The translations under genes were made by a program, and so were the position numbers. From Sanderia malayensis (lineage: Eukaryota > Cnidaria > Scyphozoa > Semaeostomeae > Pelagiidae), in contig RQOL01000861.1 of the NCBI GenBank assembly GCA_013076295.1, forward strand, positions 5,372,235 through 5,436,234: a DNA stretch of 64,000 nucleotides, given 5' to 3'. The notes below the pieces were generated by a model. The model did no database searches. It saw nothing but the letters and a program-made list of their open reading frames with translations, and was not told the DNA's origin. Below, piece after piece: positions 1 through 12,800 of this stretch. Position 1 is the stretch's first letter. Each line of letters opens with the position of its first letter.

Positions 1-17
1 TCTTTGTCAGCACATAC

Positions 18-3000
18 CTTTCCTTTTGGAATTCCGTAATTAAATCCACTAACATGCTTAGGCTTCTCCTCCTCATCTTCTGGCAACGAAGATGTGGTCA
101 TTGGCAGGCCCTTTACATCAGCCTTCTTTTCAATAAGTGCCTTCTCAACAAGCAATTTTCTTTTCAGGTCGAGTTTATGAGGCTCGTGCTTAACAACTGA
201 CGGCTTAGAATCTTTCCTTTGTTGGGTATTAGCGATGCTTGATTTATTTTCCAATTCAGCGGCAACAGTTTTAGCCTTCACAATTCCTTGCAAAGGATGA
301 CGAGACTTCCGTGGTTCACTTTCTGTTGAAATTGTCGGAATAAGCTTATAGTTGTTACCATAATGACCCAAAATGGCACTGTCCTGCTTGTGGTTGATTT
401 TTCGATGATTGCTGTCCAAATCATGCTTACTGTTGTTAACTGACGTCATATCAATATCAGTCCTTGGTAGAAATCTGCTATGTGGATCTCGTAACCTTTC
501 CTCTTCGGGTTTCGATTTAGAATAGCCGTTGACAACAGCCACGACTGGACTTGCTTGCTTTTTTGCTTTGAACATGTTTGACCCTCGATGTTGATTGCTT
601 TCTTTAAAATTCCATTTCGTGATATTTCTTCCAGCAGATGTTGTAATTGAAGGTTGGTCTACAGAAACAGCATGGTATCTCTCCCCATAAGGAATGTGGT
701 TGTCATAATCATAGCCGTTTGTGATTCCAATCGTGTTTGCAAGTTGTTCACCATAGATACTGTTGCCATGAGGATTCAAAGGCTGATGCATATACATGAA
801 TGTCGTTTCATCATCCAATTCATCGTATGGTCGTTCGGAGAAAGATGTGTAGACATTCGAGCTATTTTGATGCATGTTCTGGTGGTAATCAAACGAATCG
901 ATCTCTTCTAATTCAGAAGAAATACCACGCTCTTCAAGATCGAGATCTACTTGAAGATTTCTGCTACGTGGGAGACACTAAAAAAAAGAAATCACTGATT
1001 GGAAAAGTTCCTTTAGAGCATTTGTAAAAAACATTTCTAATGACCCAAATACCAGTTACACAAGAAGTAAAGTAATAGCCTTCTTAACTAAGATAAAGGT
1101 TAAATAATACGTGTACATAAGCAGGTTGAACATTGTGTAGTAAGCTACCCAGATCGCTTTTGCTGCTTGATAAAGTGGTAAGTAGAAAAGGTGCTTAAGT
1201 CAAGGAAACCGTTTGTCAAACAAAGACAGCCATAAAAGCTACTTTCTTATCAAAGAGAAGCACCCGTTGTAAGTTAATTGAATATCAGTCATAAACGGAC
1301 AAATGGAGATGCAAACTGGTGAAAGGCAAACAACTCAACTCACCCACTCAAAGTCAGAGAAATCCGATTGACTTTCATTTCTCGTGATGTTGCTCTCGTC
1401 AATCTTCCTTTCATATGCTGAGCGTAATGGATAATCCCCGACATGGTTCTTCCACATTGGCAAATCTTCATTGTGACGATCATCTTTTTCTGTGTCTGCA
1501 ACTATTGTATTGTGAAATGACCCAGGCAGTGGCTCAACTGTAATTCTACTGTTTTCTTGTTCATCATTCTTTGACTTGAGTGAGCTTCTCCTTTCTGATT
1601 GGTCCTTTGCGACACGAGGCTTTACTTTGCTTGCATTTGGGGTTTTCGTAGCAGCATCTGTTAATTTACGAAGCTTCGGTGTCGAACTGCCTTCGAAGCG
1701 TTCCCTTTGATACAAGAAAACCAGCCAATAAATATCGTTTGCGAATACTAGCAGTAGCTAAGTACTAAAATCCTTGTAGCAGATTCACTAAAAATGCAAG
1801 CCATTTTATTACAGAATCAATGCCATTTTAACTTTTGTCGCTATTCTCGCAGGCTTCTGTTCAAAGTAAAGGCAGGATACTTTGACCATTCAAAGGAAAA
1901 GGCATGTATACAAAAGAAATTGATATAAGGTGTTAATATTACTTACTTCGCCCATCGATATTTGGTCTGTATTGGATCACCTGTACCATCCAAAACAGCA
2001 AGAACACTTTCTCTTGAGCCAACTGAAGCAAACGAAATAAATATTCATCATGATCAATAAGAACATGTCTCTTACACACAAGTGGAGATGGTTAAATCAC
2101 AATATATACATTTCTTAATTACTTACTCTTTCTGCTCAACGACTTCTTACTGAAACATAGAAACAAATATGAAAAATAGCAAAAACAGAAAAACAGTGAA
2201 GTTAAGCAAGTTAATTAAACCAAAGCTACCGGATATGTCAATGTAATAGCCCAAAGTTCTGGAGATCATGATGCATCTTATTTTATGGATGAGAAGTGCC
2301 GCCGTAGTGCAAAAGTCAATCAACCAAGAAACTTGTCGGGAGTTACTGTCCTTGAAAAGCCACCAGACCCAAATTAACGGTCCTCAGAGTCAAATTGTTA
2401 AGGACGGAGTATGCAAGCCTGATCTGCTTCTACCCAAATGTATACATAATAAAGACGGCGCCGGGTTCGGGTGGCCTGGGACATAAGACCCCAGAGAGCA
2501 GTTTTACTTCTGTATTTTCAAAAATGTCAAGGGTCCAATAGAAAATGTTGAAGCTCTTAACAGATAAATTCCGTAGGTAGTCGATTAATCTAAATCGATA
2601 TAGCTAGACTGCTAAATTTAAAAAATACGTAATTATAGAAATAGAATCGGGTGAGAACAGCTGGGTACGACTAAAATATCTAAATGACAACTTACTACGA
2701 CTTTTCAGTAGCTTCTCTCCTTAACGAATAAAGCACCTAAATGAAATAACACACATATTAAGTAAGCATAATTTCAGGCTTCTAATAAAAAAAAAGTAGA
2801 TGGCCTTTTACTGACATTGTCTGCAACAATAGAAAGGCTTGTAGACAATGTCAGTAAAAGGCCATCTTGTATGCTGTACAAGCATTGAAAGATAAAAACA
2901 TTGATCAAAAATCAACTAATGCTATTTATCTGAAAAGGGATGATTCTGAAAAGGGATTTCCAGTAAAAGAAGTACAAGATAAAAAATGCAAATTATATAC

Positions 3001-6000
3001 CGGATAGCTTGTTTGATTTAGTAATGGATAGATGTCTTTGGTAGATAAATCGATCTAAAAAATAATTAAAACCACCAATACAAAATAATAAAAGTAGTAT
3101 GCAAAGAAGTATACGGCAATTTACAAGAAAGAAAGTCTTTAGAGAAGAAAGTATTAAAAATTCGATTATTCGGATTATTCGCGGAATTATGTTACCAGCA
3201 AGACCTCGAGGCAAGTCAAAAGTCTTAAGGCTAATTCACTTCCCCACAGAACGTATTGTACATTTGTTTACAAAAGTAAAATAACTAAAATTTATATAAA
3301 ATGGGAGCTTACCTGAGCAAGAAAGAAAAACATTCTGGTATCTTCCATGGCCGCATCTTCTTCTATTTCTTGTACCGACTTTCTATCTTGATGTCCACGA
3401 TAAACTGTAAGTACAAATAATTCAGAGTGCATAAATGATTTTCATTACATAGTTGTAGACGATGCTTTGTGCATAACCTTTATCAAATCAACTCTTTGTT
3501 CTTCAGGATAAGAATTTAATGTTCAATTGTCTTAATAAATTGTACAGTCAAAACTCGTTTACAAACATATGGACAATTGGGGATACGGAGTACTTTTTTT
3601 TGCTCTACCCTTCCTTTAATGTTCAACGAAGAGCTCTTTTTGCTGGAATTGTAGAATTTTTACGACCATTTGCACAAATCGCAAACCTTTCAAATGTAGC
3701 TTAATGCAGATTTTACTACATGCTGACCAAAGTCTTTCTAATGATCGGAACAAAAATATAACCAAATTGTGTTTTGCGTTTTATCCATGAAACTGGTCAG
3801 TTTGATTAAAATCTTCCGAAACATTAGCCTAAGTAGAAAGCAACCATAAAGGTCTCTGCACGTTAATGTTCTCTCTCTCTCTTTTAGTTATTTATCTTTC
3901 TTCTTATTTGTACATTCTGCTTCATATTATATGTGATTTTTAGGAGTATACAGTATAGTTGTGTGTAGTTTAAAGTGTTGCAAATGTCTTCATGTTTGGA
4001 CAATGGGGTATTTGCAGTCCTTAGCTCCCCCTGGTGTTCCCCTTGTGGTGTTGTATAGTAATTGGATCATTATATTGGAATGTAAGATTTATCGTATACT
4101 TTTATATGAACAAAAACGAAATTTCGACTGGTACATTTACACGTGGGTCTCACTGCATCTTACAATCCACTTAGCCCTGGCTATCAAATACTGACAAAGC
4201 CAGGATATGAATGAAAGAAATTTGCTCTATCTAACTGCTTAGCACGACACCAGGTCAGCCAAAAATTGTATTTGGGTATTTACTTATGAAAATGCAAATG
4301 TGATGTCAATGCTTACGAAGCTTGAGTCAGTAATATATACCTGCTTGAAGTGCAGTCGCGCTTTTTAATTGTTTTTCAACCTCTCTTTGTTCTTTACGCT
4401 GCTTAAGTTCTTTTCTCGCAAGATAGCTACGGAAGGCTAAAAGAAAGAAAACAAGGTTGCTAAAAATATTATAATTGATCATTTGAAATAATAATTTGTA
4501 AATGAATATACAAGCAGCTTGTTTTCGAAAAAACAGGACAGATCTTTATATGGCGACAACTAAATGCTATTCACATCTGCAACCCTGGACCAGACTTGAA
4601 AAAATCAGGTGCTGGTCAGGCAGTTTAATGGGCAGTTTAATCTGCTTACCAGTTGTTAACTTTGATTTAGGTGTTAAAAAGACAAAGTATTAGTATAGGT
4701 GACAGAGTATCAAGAGTTATTAATATAAGCATTTGTTTAAAATTGTTCTTGATTAGATACCTGTATCATCATCATAATAATTAGACTCTCCTGAAAGAAG
4801 TAAAGATAAAGACTTTGATGGATTAATTAGTTTATTAGTTTTATATTTAGCAATTAAACATGAAACTCAGAAGAAATTTAAAAGTCATTCAAATAAGTGA
4901 ATTTTAATTAAATTTTGTAGCGGAGCATAACACGACAAGATATCTTCATAATTAGATTAATGTAATAGTTTTTAATATTAACATATTATGAATTTAAAGT
5001 ATTAAGATAGCATATGATTCCAAGACAATTTATAACTGAGAACATTTTTTTCTCCAAAATTACAGCTTACAGCTAGTACATGATTAAGATCAGAAATCAG
5101 AAGCCAATACACCAAAACAAGAACCACAACTTACCCAATTGTATAGTAGTTGCATTTGTCATTTCCTCTGTCACCACTTTGCTCTCTTCGCCTTTCAAAT
5201 AAGAATAATATCTTCGAGCCAACCACCCTCTAGCATCTAACAAAAAAATGTTCAAATAATTTCAATAAATTCTAAAATGCAAGAGAAACGAAAAACACAT
5301 AAATACCAAAGACAAAGCGACATTAATTCGCTATTATTAATTTTATTAGAACACACTAATAACATGAGCGCTATTGATGATAAACATATGAACTTGAATT
5401 CTACATAAAATAGATAGTTTGAGTGTGGTACAAATGATTCATCTTCATCTAATAAAACTTCCAGTAAATGTCTTTTTATGCAATTTTTCTTAAAAATGCT
5501 CCACGTACAAATTATTGTGTTTCACGAAAACATATATGCATATTTTGTAATAGTCTGATGATTGCGTTACAGCAAGAAACTTAAAGAAACTGTTTTCTTT
5601 GCTCGGAATCTCGCTCTACTTATGGAATGGAGCACTTTTAAAGCAAAACTGACACACAGATTATATGTATGCATGTATATTTACATGCATGTATGTATAT
5701 GTGAATGTATATTTGCATATACATTGATGCTGTATAATACAAAAACGATGGAAATGATTTTCTCACATTTCTGAATTAAGATTACTTTCTTTCTCTTAAG
5801 ATCTTGCTCTTTCTTGTATCTGATTTTGAACAACCAAGATTTGATACCTTGAAGAGAAAACACGAATCAAATTCATGGTTTGCAATATCAAAAGAAGTTA
5901 ACCCAATTACAGAATACAAAACACAGACAAAGCAGAATTAGCATACATACATCGTTGCACGATCATAGCATTCCTTCGAAACGTATCTAGCAGCTCAGCC

Positions 6001-9000
6001 AATTGTTGAAGTTGAAAATATTTTAGAAACACCTGCAATCATGAAGCAACAAATAAAGCCCGCATGAGACTAATGTTCACATGAGACAAATTAAGTCAGG
6101 TAGGGTGAACGCAATTAACTCAGCTTAGTTCCACCCGGAGAGAACCGACCTCCAGAAATGAATCAGATTAACCTTACGATTAATTGCGTTTACATTGCAA
6201 AAATAACCTGGGTTCGACCTGGGTTTATATAGTATGTCTCGTGTAAACAGGGCTTATATATATGTAGTTTTTAGAAGTTCCTATCTTAATTATAATTCAA
6301 TCAACTTTGTTGCAAGTACTTGTGATAATGATATTGAAGAACCCCATAGAATATACCAGCGTGCTTAATTAAGAAGCTTTAGAAAATAGAAAACAATTTC
6401 ATAAATAAACTGGTTTCATGAAATAAAAAACTTTTAAACTACCAAATAGAAAAGAAGACCACCCAAAGGGAAATATTTCAGCAGTAAACCCTGACCTTTT
6501 TCCTGCCAATTCGCCAATGCATATCAATGCCGACAGCTTTGAGAATTTTTCTGCAAGTATCAGCATCATAGTTGAGCTCTTTAGTAACAGGGTATACCAG
6601 GTTTCTATACCTACAAGTCGAATTGAAATCTTAAATGAAAAAATGTTATAAAAACACGTTATTTTGATTCGCTATGCATGGTCGTTGCTTGATGCTATTA
6701 AGGCATCGGTTGCCAGAAAAAAAGCAAGATTGCATCAAATTATTCCATAGAAGACAACAGCATTTTACAAGAAACATTGTTTGTGCAAATAGAAGATAAG
6801 TGAACAAGGTAACATTGAAAGCAAGATGTTAAGTTTCCTTTTCACCTCTTGATGAACTGAGCGAAAGGAATTCTTTCAGAATATCCCTAAATGAAAAAAT
6901 TGTAACAAAGTGTGATCATCAAGACGTTAATCTTCCACGGGGTTATAAAAGAAAACCTTGCCTGAGTTATCAAATGCAAAAGGTCATTGCAGGTACAAGA
7001 AAAATAAACAATGACCATATTGACCGCAAGGCAAGTATAGGTTCACATACAATTAATACAGGCGTTGGAAACGAAATTCAAACAGACTCACTTGCTTTCT
7101 AATTTTTGATGTTTCAAGAACACCAGTGTATCGCAACTGAGCCAGCACTTTTTCTTCATCAAATCTGTTTGATACGTTAGCGTTATTTGGTCGAATGCAA
7201 CGAACAAATAATGGATCCGAATGGATCATTTTGGCCATCAGTGATCGGAGAGAGTTCTAAAAACAAAAAGGGAAAATCAACCAAATATGCCTCATTTGGA
7301 GATGTAACAAGTATGGGCTGGCTTGTGAGTTGTCGTGCTACTGGCTAACTCAATAGTGTGAATTTAACTTTATAAATAGCGTAATTACCGTGTAAAAGTT
7401 TAACATCGCAGCATATTTTTATAAATGAAATAAATGAGTGCAGTATATTTTCACACTAAAAGACATTTACTGTGCAAATACTTCTGTTCATCCAAGGTAC
7501 TCGAAAATTAGGCTTCCTTATTACTCCCACCTTCCTAATCCACATTGTCTTGTCCTTCTCATGTTTGCTTTATCGCTCTTACAACTAACCAATGAGGTAA
7601 ATGTAACCAACTAAGGCCCCGTTTACACGGTACCGGTCAAGTTTTTAGCCGTTCAAGTTTTTGTACGGCTAGGTGTACCGGTGAAATATTTGTACGGATA
7701 GGCTTCCCGTTTACACGATGGCTTTTTCTAGCCGGCTTTCTTTGATCGTCATGCGCAGTATGCTTTTTCATGAATCGTTGGCGCCAAGTCGAATTATTTT
7801 TTGTGTGTGGTGAGTGAAATAATTTGTTGTCTGGATTTTTATGAAACTTACGATCGTCTTTTTTATTTCTGAAAGTTAACCTTCGTCGTAAATAACAAAA
7901 AATTGCTTTTAAATTTTGAGCGCCAAATCCAACATTTTCAAAGTGCCTCGCTTTCCTGACTTTTTCACCTTTTTATGAATCCGTACAAATATTTGCACGG
8001 TTAGAAGCGTTTACACGGTACCGTTCAAATATTTGACCGCTCAAGTTGTCAACTCGTCCTCTTCCTAACAGGACAAGTTTTTGCACGGCTATCCGTACAA
8101 ATACTTGTACGGATAGCCGATTTCGTGTAAACGCAACCCCTATCCGTACAAAAACTTGAACGGCTAAAAACTTGACCGGTACCGTGTAAACGGGGCCTAA
8201 CCTATCAGAATTTACTAACCTATCTAGTACCATCATAAACATAAAATACCAAAGCACTGTCGTTACTACAGAGTGTTGTTTATAACTAATATTGTACATA
8301 CATGTGATATGTGTTGCATGTTATTCACGCGTGTCGTTTAACATAGTTAAGTATCAATGCAGACTCACTCTGAAATGCGTAGACATGGTCAGATGTAATC
8401 GGCTTGAAGAAGAAGATATTTGCGGCAATGATGGCCTATTATCTGAAGAAATTCCGTTTTCCTAAAAAAAACAAAATAATGTCATGAAAACAACAATTTG
8501 AAATCATTATAACATGCAATCATATTTAACAATTGCGAATTGATCGCGAATTGATCGCCAATCGTTATTGCATTTAAGGCTCTTGAATCGTTAGAGCTAT
8601 CGAGAGTATGTTGTTTTAACCATATTCTATATAGTAGATTCTTGGCCATAGGCGTGTGGATATAGGTGAGTCATTAACAGTACTATACAAGTGCTTTTTT
8701 TTTGTTTAGTTCTTTGACGATCTCAACTGGAAATGGCCAGTGCTCAATACAGGAAAGTAGAGCTAGCAATATTTTCATACGATCTTTGGATTAGGACAAA
8801 TGGCTGGGTCAAATTAAATGAAATTTCTCTCCATTCAAAAACTTGGCAGCAAAACAAACATAGTATAGGAACTTGTAAAGTATTACTGCAGTAGACAATT
8901 CGAGGACGCGTGAATACAGTTTAAACTTGAAATATATTGGTTGAACTGTCAAAGCTCAAGATGGTACAGGTGACTGTGGATCAACAATGATATATTCATC

Positions 9001-9098
9001 GTATTATCCCAACTGGTAAATATCGATATTCTTATCATAAAATACCTTTGCAAAGAATGACTCTGCTGAAGTACTGCTTCCCTGTGTTCTCAGATCAT
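18..9098 (-). CDS. Unconventional myosin heavy chain, 3' portion (partial at both ends)
   Basis: Exons in gene order: 9046-9098, 8369-8461, 7092-7256, 6846-6886, 6496-6610, 5951-6032, 5767-5847, 5135-5236, 4761-4790, 4341-4436, 3313-3404, 2696-2736, 2127-2149, 1947-2022, 1344-1704, 18-977. All phases agree and give 803 residues. The first ~48 residues are a serine-rich loop 2. Then come the actin-binding helix with FVRCIRPNN, the LRYTGVLET segment, and the converter ending near RKKVFLKY. Four IQ-type motifs follow (VQRCIKSWLFK, IQKYARGWLARR, FRSYLARKEL, LQAVYRGHQDRK) with a short charged helix, likely binding calmodulin-type light chains. The remaining ~480 residues are a serine/charged, low-complexity tail without a domain I recognise. 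The exon at 18 ends at a GTATGT donor, so the gene continues left. The P-loop and both switches are not found upstream. Class is unresolved (class III-like or another unconventional class). Family assignment is firm. Confidence 0.85.
2798..2867. ncRNA. Perfect hairpin resembling a microRNA precursor, in a myosin intron
   Basis: Positions 2798-2822 and 2843-2867 are exact reverse complements (25 bp). Four more pairs, one of them a G-T wobble, continue toward a ~12-nt loop. The 70-nt size and 20+ bp perfect stem fit a cnidarian-style pre-miRNA. A very young foldback transposon could look the same. The hairpin lies in the intron between myosin exons 3313-3404 and 2696-2736. No expression evidence is available here. 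Confidence 0.4.
7615..8197. mobile_element. PIF/Harbinger-like MITE in a myosin intron
   Basis: The ends are inverted repeats of more than 50 bp with no mismatch seen, beginning GGCCCCGTTTACACGG. They are flanked on both sides by TAA (7612-7614 and 8198-8200), a 3-bp target duplication typical of PIF/Harbinger. The interior contains more inverted copies of a TATCCGTACAAATA-type motif and no transposase. It sits between myosin exons 8369-8461 and 7092-7256. The superfamily is inferred from target-site size only. Confidence 0.7.
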
Positions 9099-9842
9099 CT
9101 GAAATAAGAACATCAAAAGAAAACAATATCAAAAACCAAAACCTCTACGTGTATTATAGCATGGATGGAGACATTTTCAGTAATAACAAGAGTAACAACA
9201 ACGTTACCAGAGATATCTGTGACCTTGCTTCACCCCAGACACGGGTTGTCCTGGTATTGCAGTACCGCCATGGACGGCCCACAACCTCATTTATAATAAA
9301 AAACAACAGTAAAATGCATCTGCGAAGCCAAAACCTGGAATCAATCAACTTTATGAATTTCAGTGTCAGTGCCTATAGTTTTGCTTCAAGTGCTGCACTT
9401 GTGAGCGTTCCAGTTCCAATTTCCGAAAATCCAAGTACTGGTTTTTGACAATAGAACAATTTTAGAATAATCCGTGAAGGATACGCATGAAGTCGGCAAT
9501 CATCGAATAACCAAGTATGAAACATTAAGCATTACAATATGTAGATCTAAATTGGCTAATAACTACTAATTAACTAAACTGTACTAAAATTCTTGTGTAA
9601 ATACCGTAAATCCTAGGATCGAGGTATGTAATAGCCCCTCAAAAATATAAAAATAAACAAGCCCCGGGGAGCCAATTCGAGGATTTATGGTAATTGGAAT
9701 GGGATATCAACTGAACAACCTCAATAGAAGAATTCTAGAAGCATAATTGATAGTATTATAATCATAGCAATTATAATTGATAAAAATCTGCAGCATTGCG
9801 AATCTTCCTATTAGGCACATTAAATTAGAAAGAAGAATTAAA
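9099..9842. other. Gap between the myosin fragment and the NCKX 3' end
   Basis: This 744-bp stretch holds no recognisable myosin exon on the minus strand and no other gene. It contains a small inverted-repeat element (9604-9690) and anonymous AT-rich sequence. It is too short to hold the missing two-thirds of a myosin motor. Confidence 0.6.
9604..9690. repeat. Short mariner-type MITE copy
   Basis: Begins CCGTAAATCCTAGGATCGAG and ends with the near inverse AATTCGAGGATTTATGG, with TA on both sides. It resembles the element at 23396-23696 (CCGTATTTCCTCGATTAAAC ends). No coding capacity. Confidence 0.45.
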
Positions 9843-12800
9843 TTAGAAAGAGCAAGTGGGGAGATTAACAAAGCCAAAAACATTAAATTCGATGAGGCAA
9901 GAAATGCTGAGAAATACAAAATACATCATCAATAAGAAAAATCCAACTTTCCTGTCAAGAACCCATTTGTTTATGTGAATAGAAAAGACCTACAAAAATA
10001 CGTTAGCGATTAACAACACACATGTGGTTGAAAAAACGTACTGAATTTTTCAAGCATGCATTTTATCTTGTGAGCAAATTATCCGTATACCACACAGTGC
10101 TTATAAAACACTTTCTTAGAAAATAGAATGCGTAAAAACTGAAGTAGAGACGTAAAGTTTGAAAGGAGAATAAAATATAAAAACAAACCGTGACAATGAC
10201 TGATGCAAACAGCAACATCACTGAATACACAAGGCCGCGACTGTTAACTTTCACCTAAAAAATGGTATACACGTACTTTTTAAAAGAAACTATGAACAAA
10301 GTTTGATGAACAAAACTGTGGGAACCTTTAAAAACTACTAGGCTATTCTTGCTGAAAATCGCAGTTAAAACAATGGCAAAAACTCGAAGAAGGCACAAGC
10401 AGTTCAATAAAAATGTGCAAGGTCAATCATTTGTGCGATTAACTCCGCACAAGTAGGTTGAGCAGTATATTCCAAGGACTATAACGTCATGAACAGATCA
10501 ATGCATTTGTCCCTTGTAGCAAGTATTTAAACAGCAAATAGGTTCGACTGAGACAACACATATTGTCCGTAATAGGGAGAGTATGTTATAGTGGGAGTAG
10601 AAGGTACGTTCAACATGCATTATGCGTCGCCATATAATGAACATTTCTTCAAAACAGCAGCACTGAAATCTCACTTGCACAGAGTGATTGGAAATTGAAT
10701 AATTATTTTTAAGCAGGACACACTTAGAAAGAATTTGTTATAGTTGAAAATTTGAAAAATGCGTAGAGGTTAAACAGGTTCTTCAAATTAGCTCAGTAAA
10801 TTCAACTTACAACTGATCCAGGATGGTACATAGCAGTTTTGATTAGCCATGGTAAAGCCAGACCGATTAGGATGTCAAAAACGTTGCTGCCAATCGAATT
10901 TGAAACAGCCATATCACCTTGACCTAAAAGAGAAATCATGTTAGTGGAGAAACTGTGGTAAGATAGTATGCTGTGAACCAAAAGTAATATTTCATAAGTT
11001 GTAAACCAAAAATATAGGCATGTCTTATTCTCGCGTGTAATATTAACCATGAACTTTATCTTTATCAAGAGGATTTGGAAATGCAGCGACTTGGTCTGTC
11101 GAGTGTAAATACAATTTTTTGCCACAAGACAAACCTTGTACCCGAGTCATATCCAATTTAAACCAGTAAATTCATATCAATTTTCAAATTGTCCAGCCGA
11201 TTAAATAGTTTCAATTGTAATATATTGGTTTAATTTGTTTTTAAAAGTATTGTAGCTGTTAGTGATTGTAGATATTTTACTTTTGCGTTCAGAACCAGCT
11301 TTCTCATTCCTGATCAATTAACCGTCCAACTCGTTGTTTAATTCTTATTTGGCCCATACACTACTGGTTTACTGAAGAACTTCAGTTGGCGCAATCTGTC
11401 TGTTTACCTTGTCTTGCAACAATCAAACTTGCTATGGCATCTGGTACACTAGTTCCCGCGGCAAGAAAAGTGATGCCCATTATAACATCAGGAATTCCCG
11501 ATGTATATCCAATCACGGTAACCTGAATTAAAAGAAAACAAACTATTAATTGCGAAACACTGCAGAGTAAATAACGTATAATATAAAATCAATATCAACA
11601 AGCAAAATAGCTGTTAATGTTCAAATAACCAGGGGCGCAGTGGGAGCTATTTTGCAGGGGGGGCAAACCTGAAAATTTTCCGACAAAAACACATTTTTTC
11701 CGACGGATATTTGGCAAACCAAAGCAACTGGGGGTCCGGAAACCCTCAGAGTACCCCCCGGAAAAAGGTATGGCCACGCCGTTTTGATTGGCTTAAAATG
11801 CAACCACACCAATTCAAAAGTAATATAAGCCAATAATAATTCAAGTCATATAAGTAATAACTTGTTCAAAATATCAATCTTAGAAAAAACTTTCTTGATG
11901 TAATAATCTCTAAAGCGTAGTTTACACGAGCAATTTTCTATGACAATTTTCTTTGACAAGTTTCCTTGTTAGTGTGGATGGATATTTGATAATTTTTTAA
12001 TTGTCAAATGTATTTGCTCGTGTGGATTAGCAGGAAGTTTCTTTGACAAGCTTTCGTTCTGAAGGCAATGGATTTAACCAGCGGTATTTAGAAGATATAA
12101 ATTTAAAATGCAAGTAGGCGAGAAGGATCTCATCCTTTGGCATATTTTTTATTTCGGCATACTTCGTCTTTTTAATGTTCCTGTTTTTATACCTCTCAGA
12201 TTTGGAGTTCCATAGGCTTTCGCAACTCCCGGAGGGCTTCTAAAAATGTAGATGTGGCTTGATTTGTCCAAATCAGTCTGGCAGTCTTTGCAACGAAAAA
12301 TTAATGACGCGAAAAATGCTTGCGTTGTGTAATACGAGGTCTGGGGTCCAAAGAAAATTGTCAAGTTTACTTGTCAAAGCGTTTACACGAGCAAGTTTCC
12401 TGATTTTTCATATGAGCTCAAATTGACCTCATCTACACGAGCAAAATAAAATTGTCAATTAAAAATTGTCATAGAAAATTGCAGGAAACAGAACATCTTA
12501 CACTGCGATTGCGAAGTAAACTAAAAACTTAGTGCGGTTAAAATATCAATCTTCTCTGACTGAAGATAAAGCGAAGCAGGATTTGTTATCGCAAACATTT
12601 GCTTGAAGAGGTGAGCAGCTAAAACAGTTTCAAATGAACAGATCTTATGTAAAAGTGCTTCTGCATCTGTAATTGTTTCACTGCTAATTGTCTAACTAAC
12701 TGCTAACTAATTGTCCAAATCCAAATGTGATGAAAAATGACTTCAATGTTTCTGTTACATCACGAGAATCCCCAACCCCGTGGTCATTGGCTTCCCCCCG

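Noticed and set aside
5236..5786. Apparent missing exon in the myosin IQ region
   Set aside because: Resolved by extending the upstream exon to the GTGAGA donor after 5767, which restores phase and completes an IQ motif (IQKYARGWLARR).
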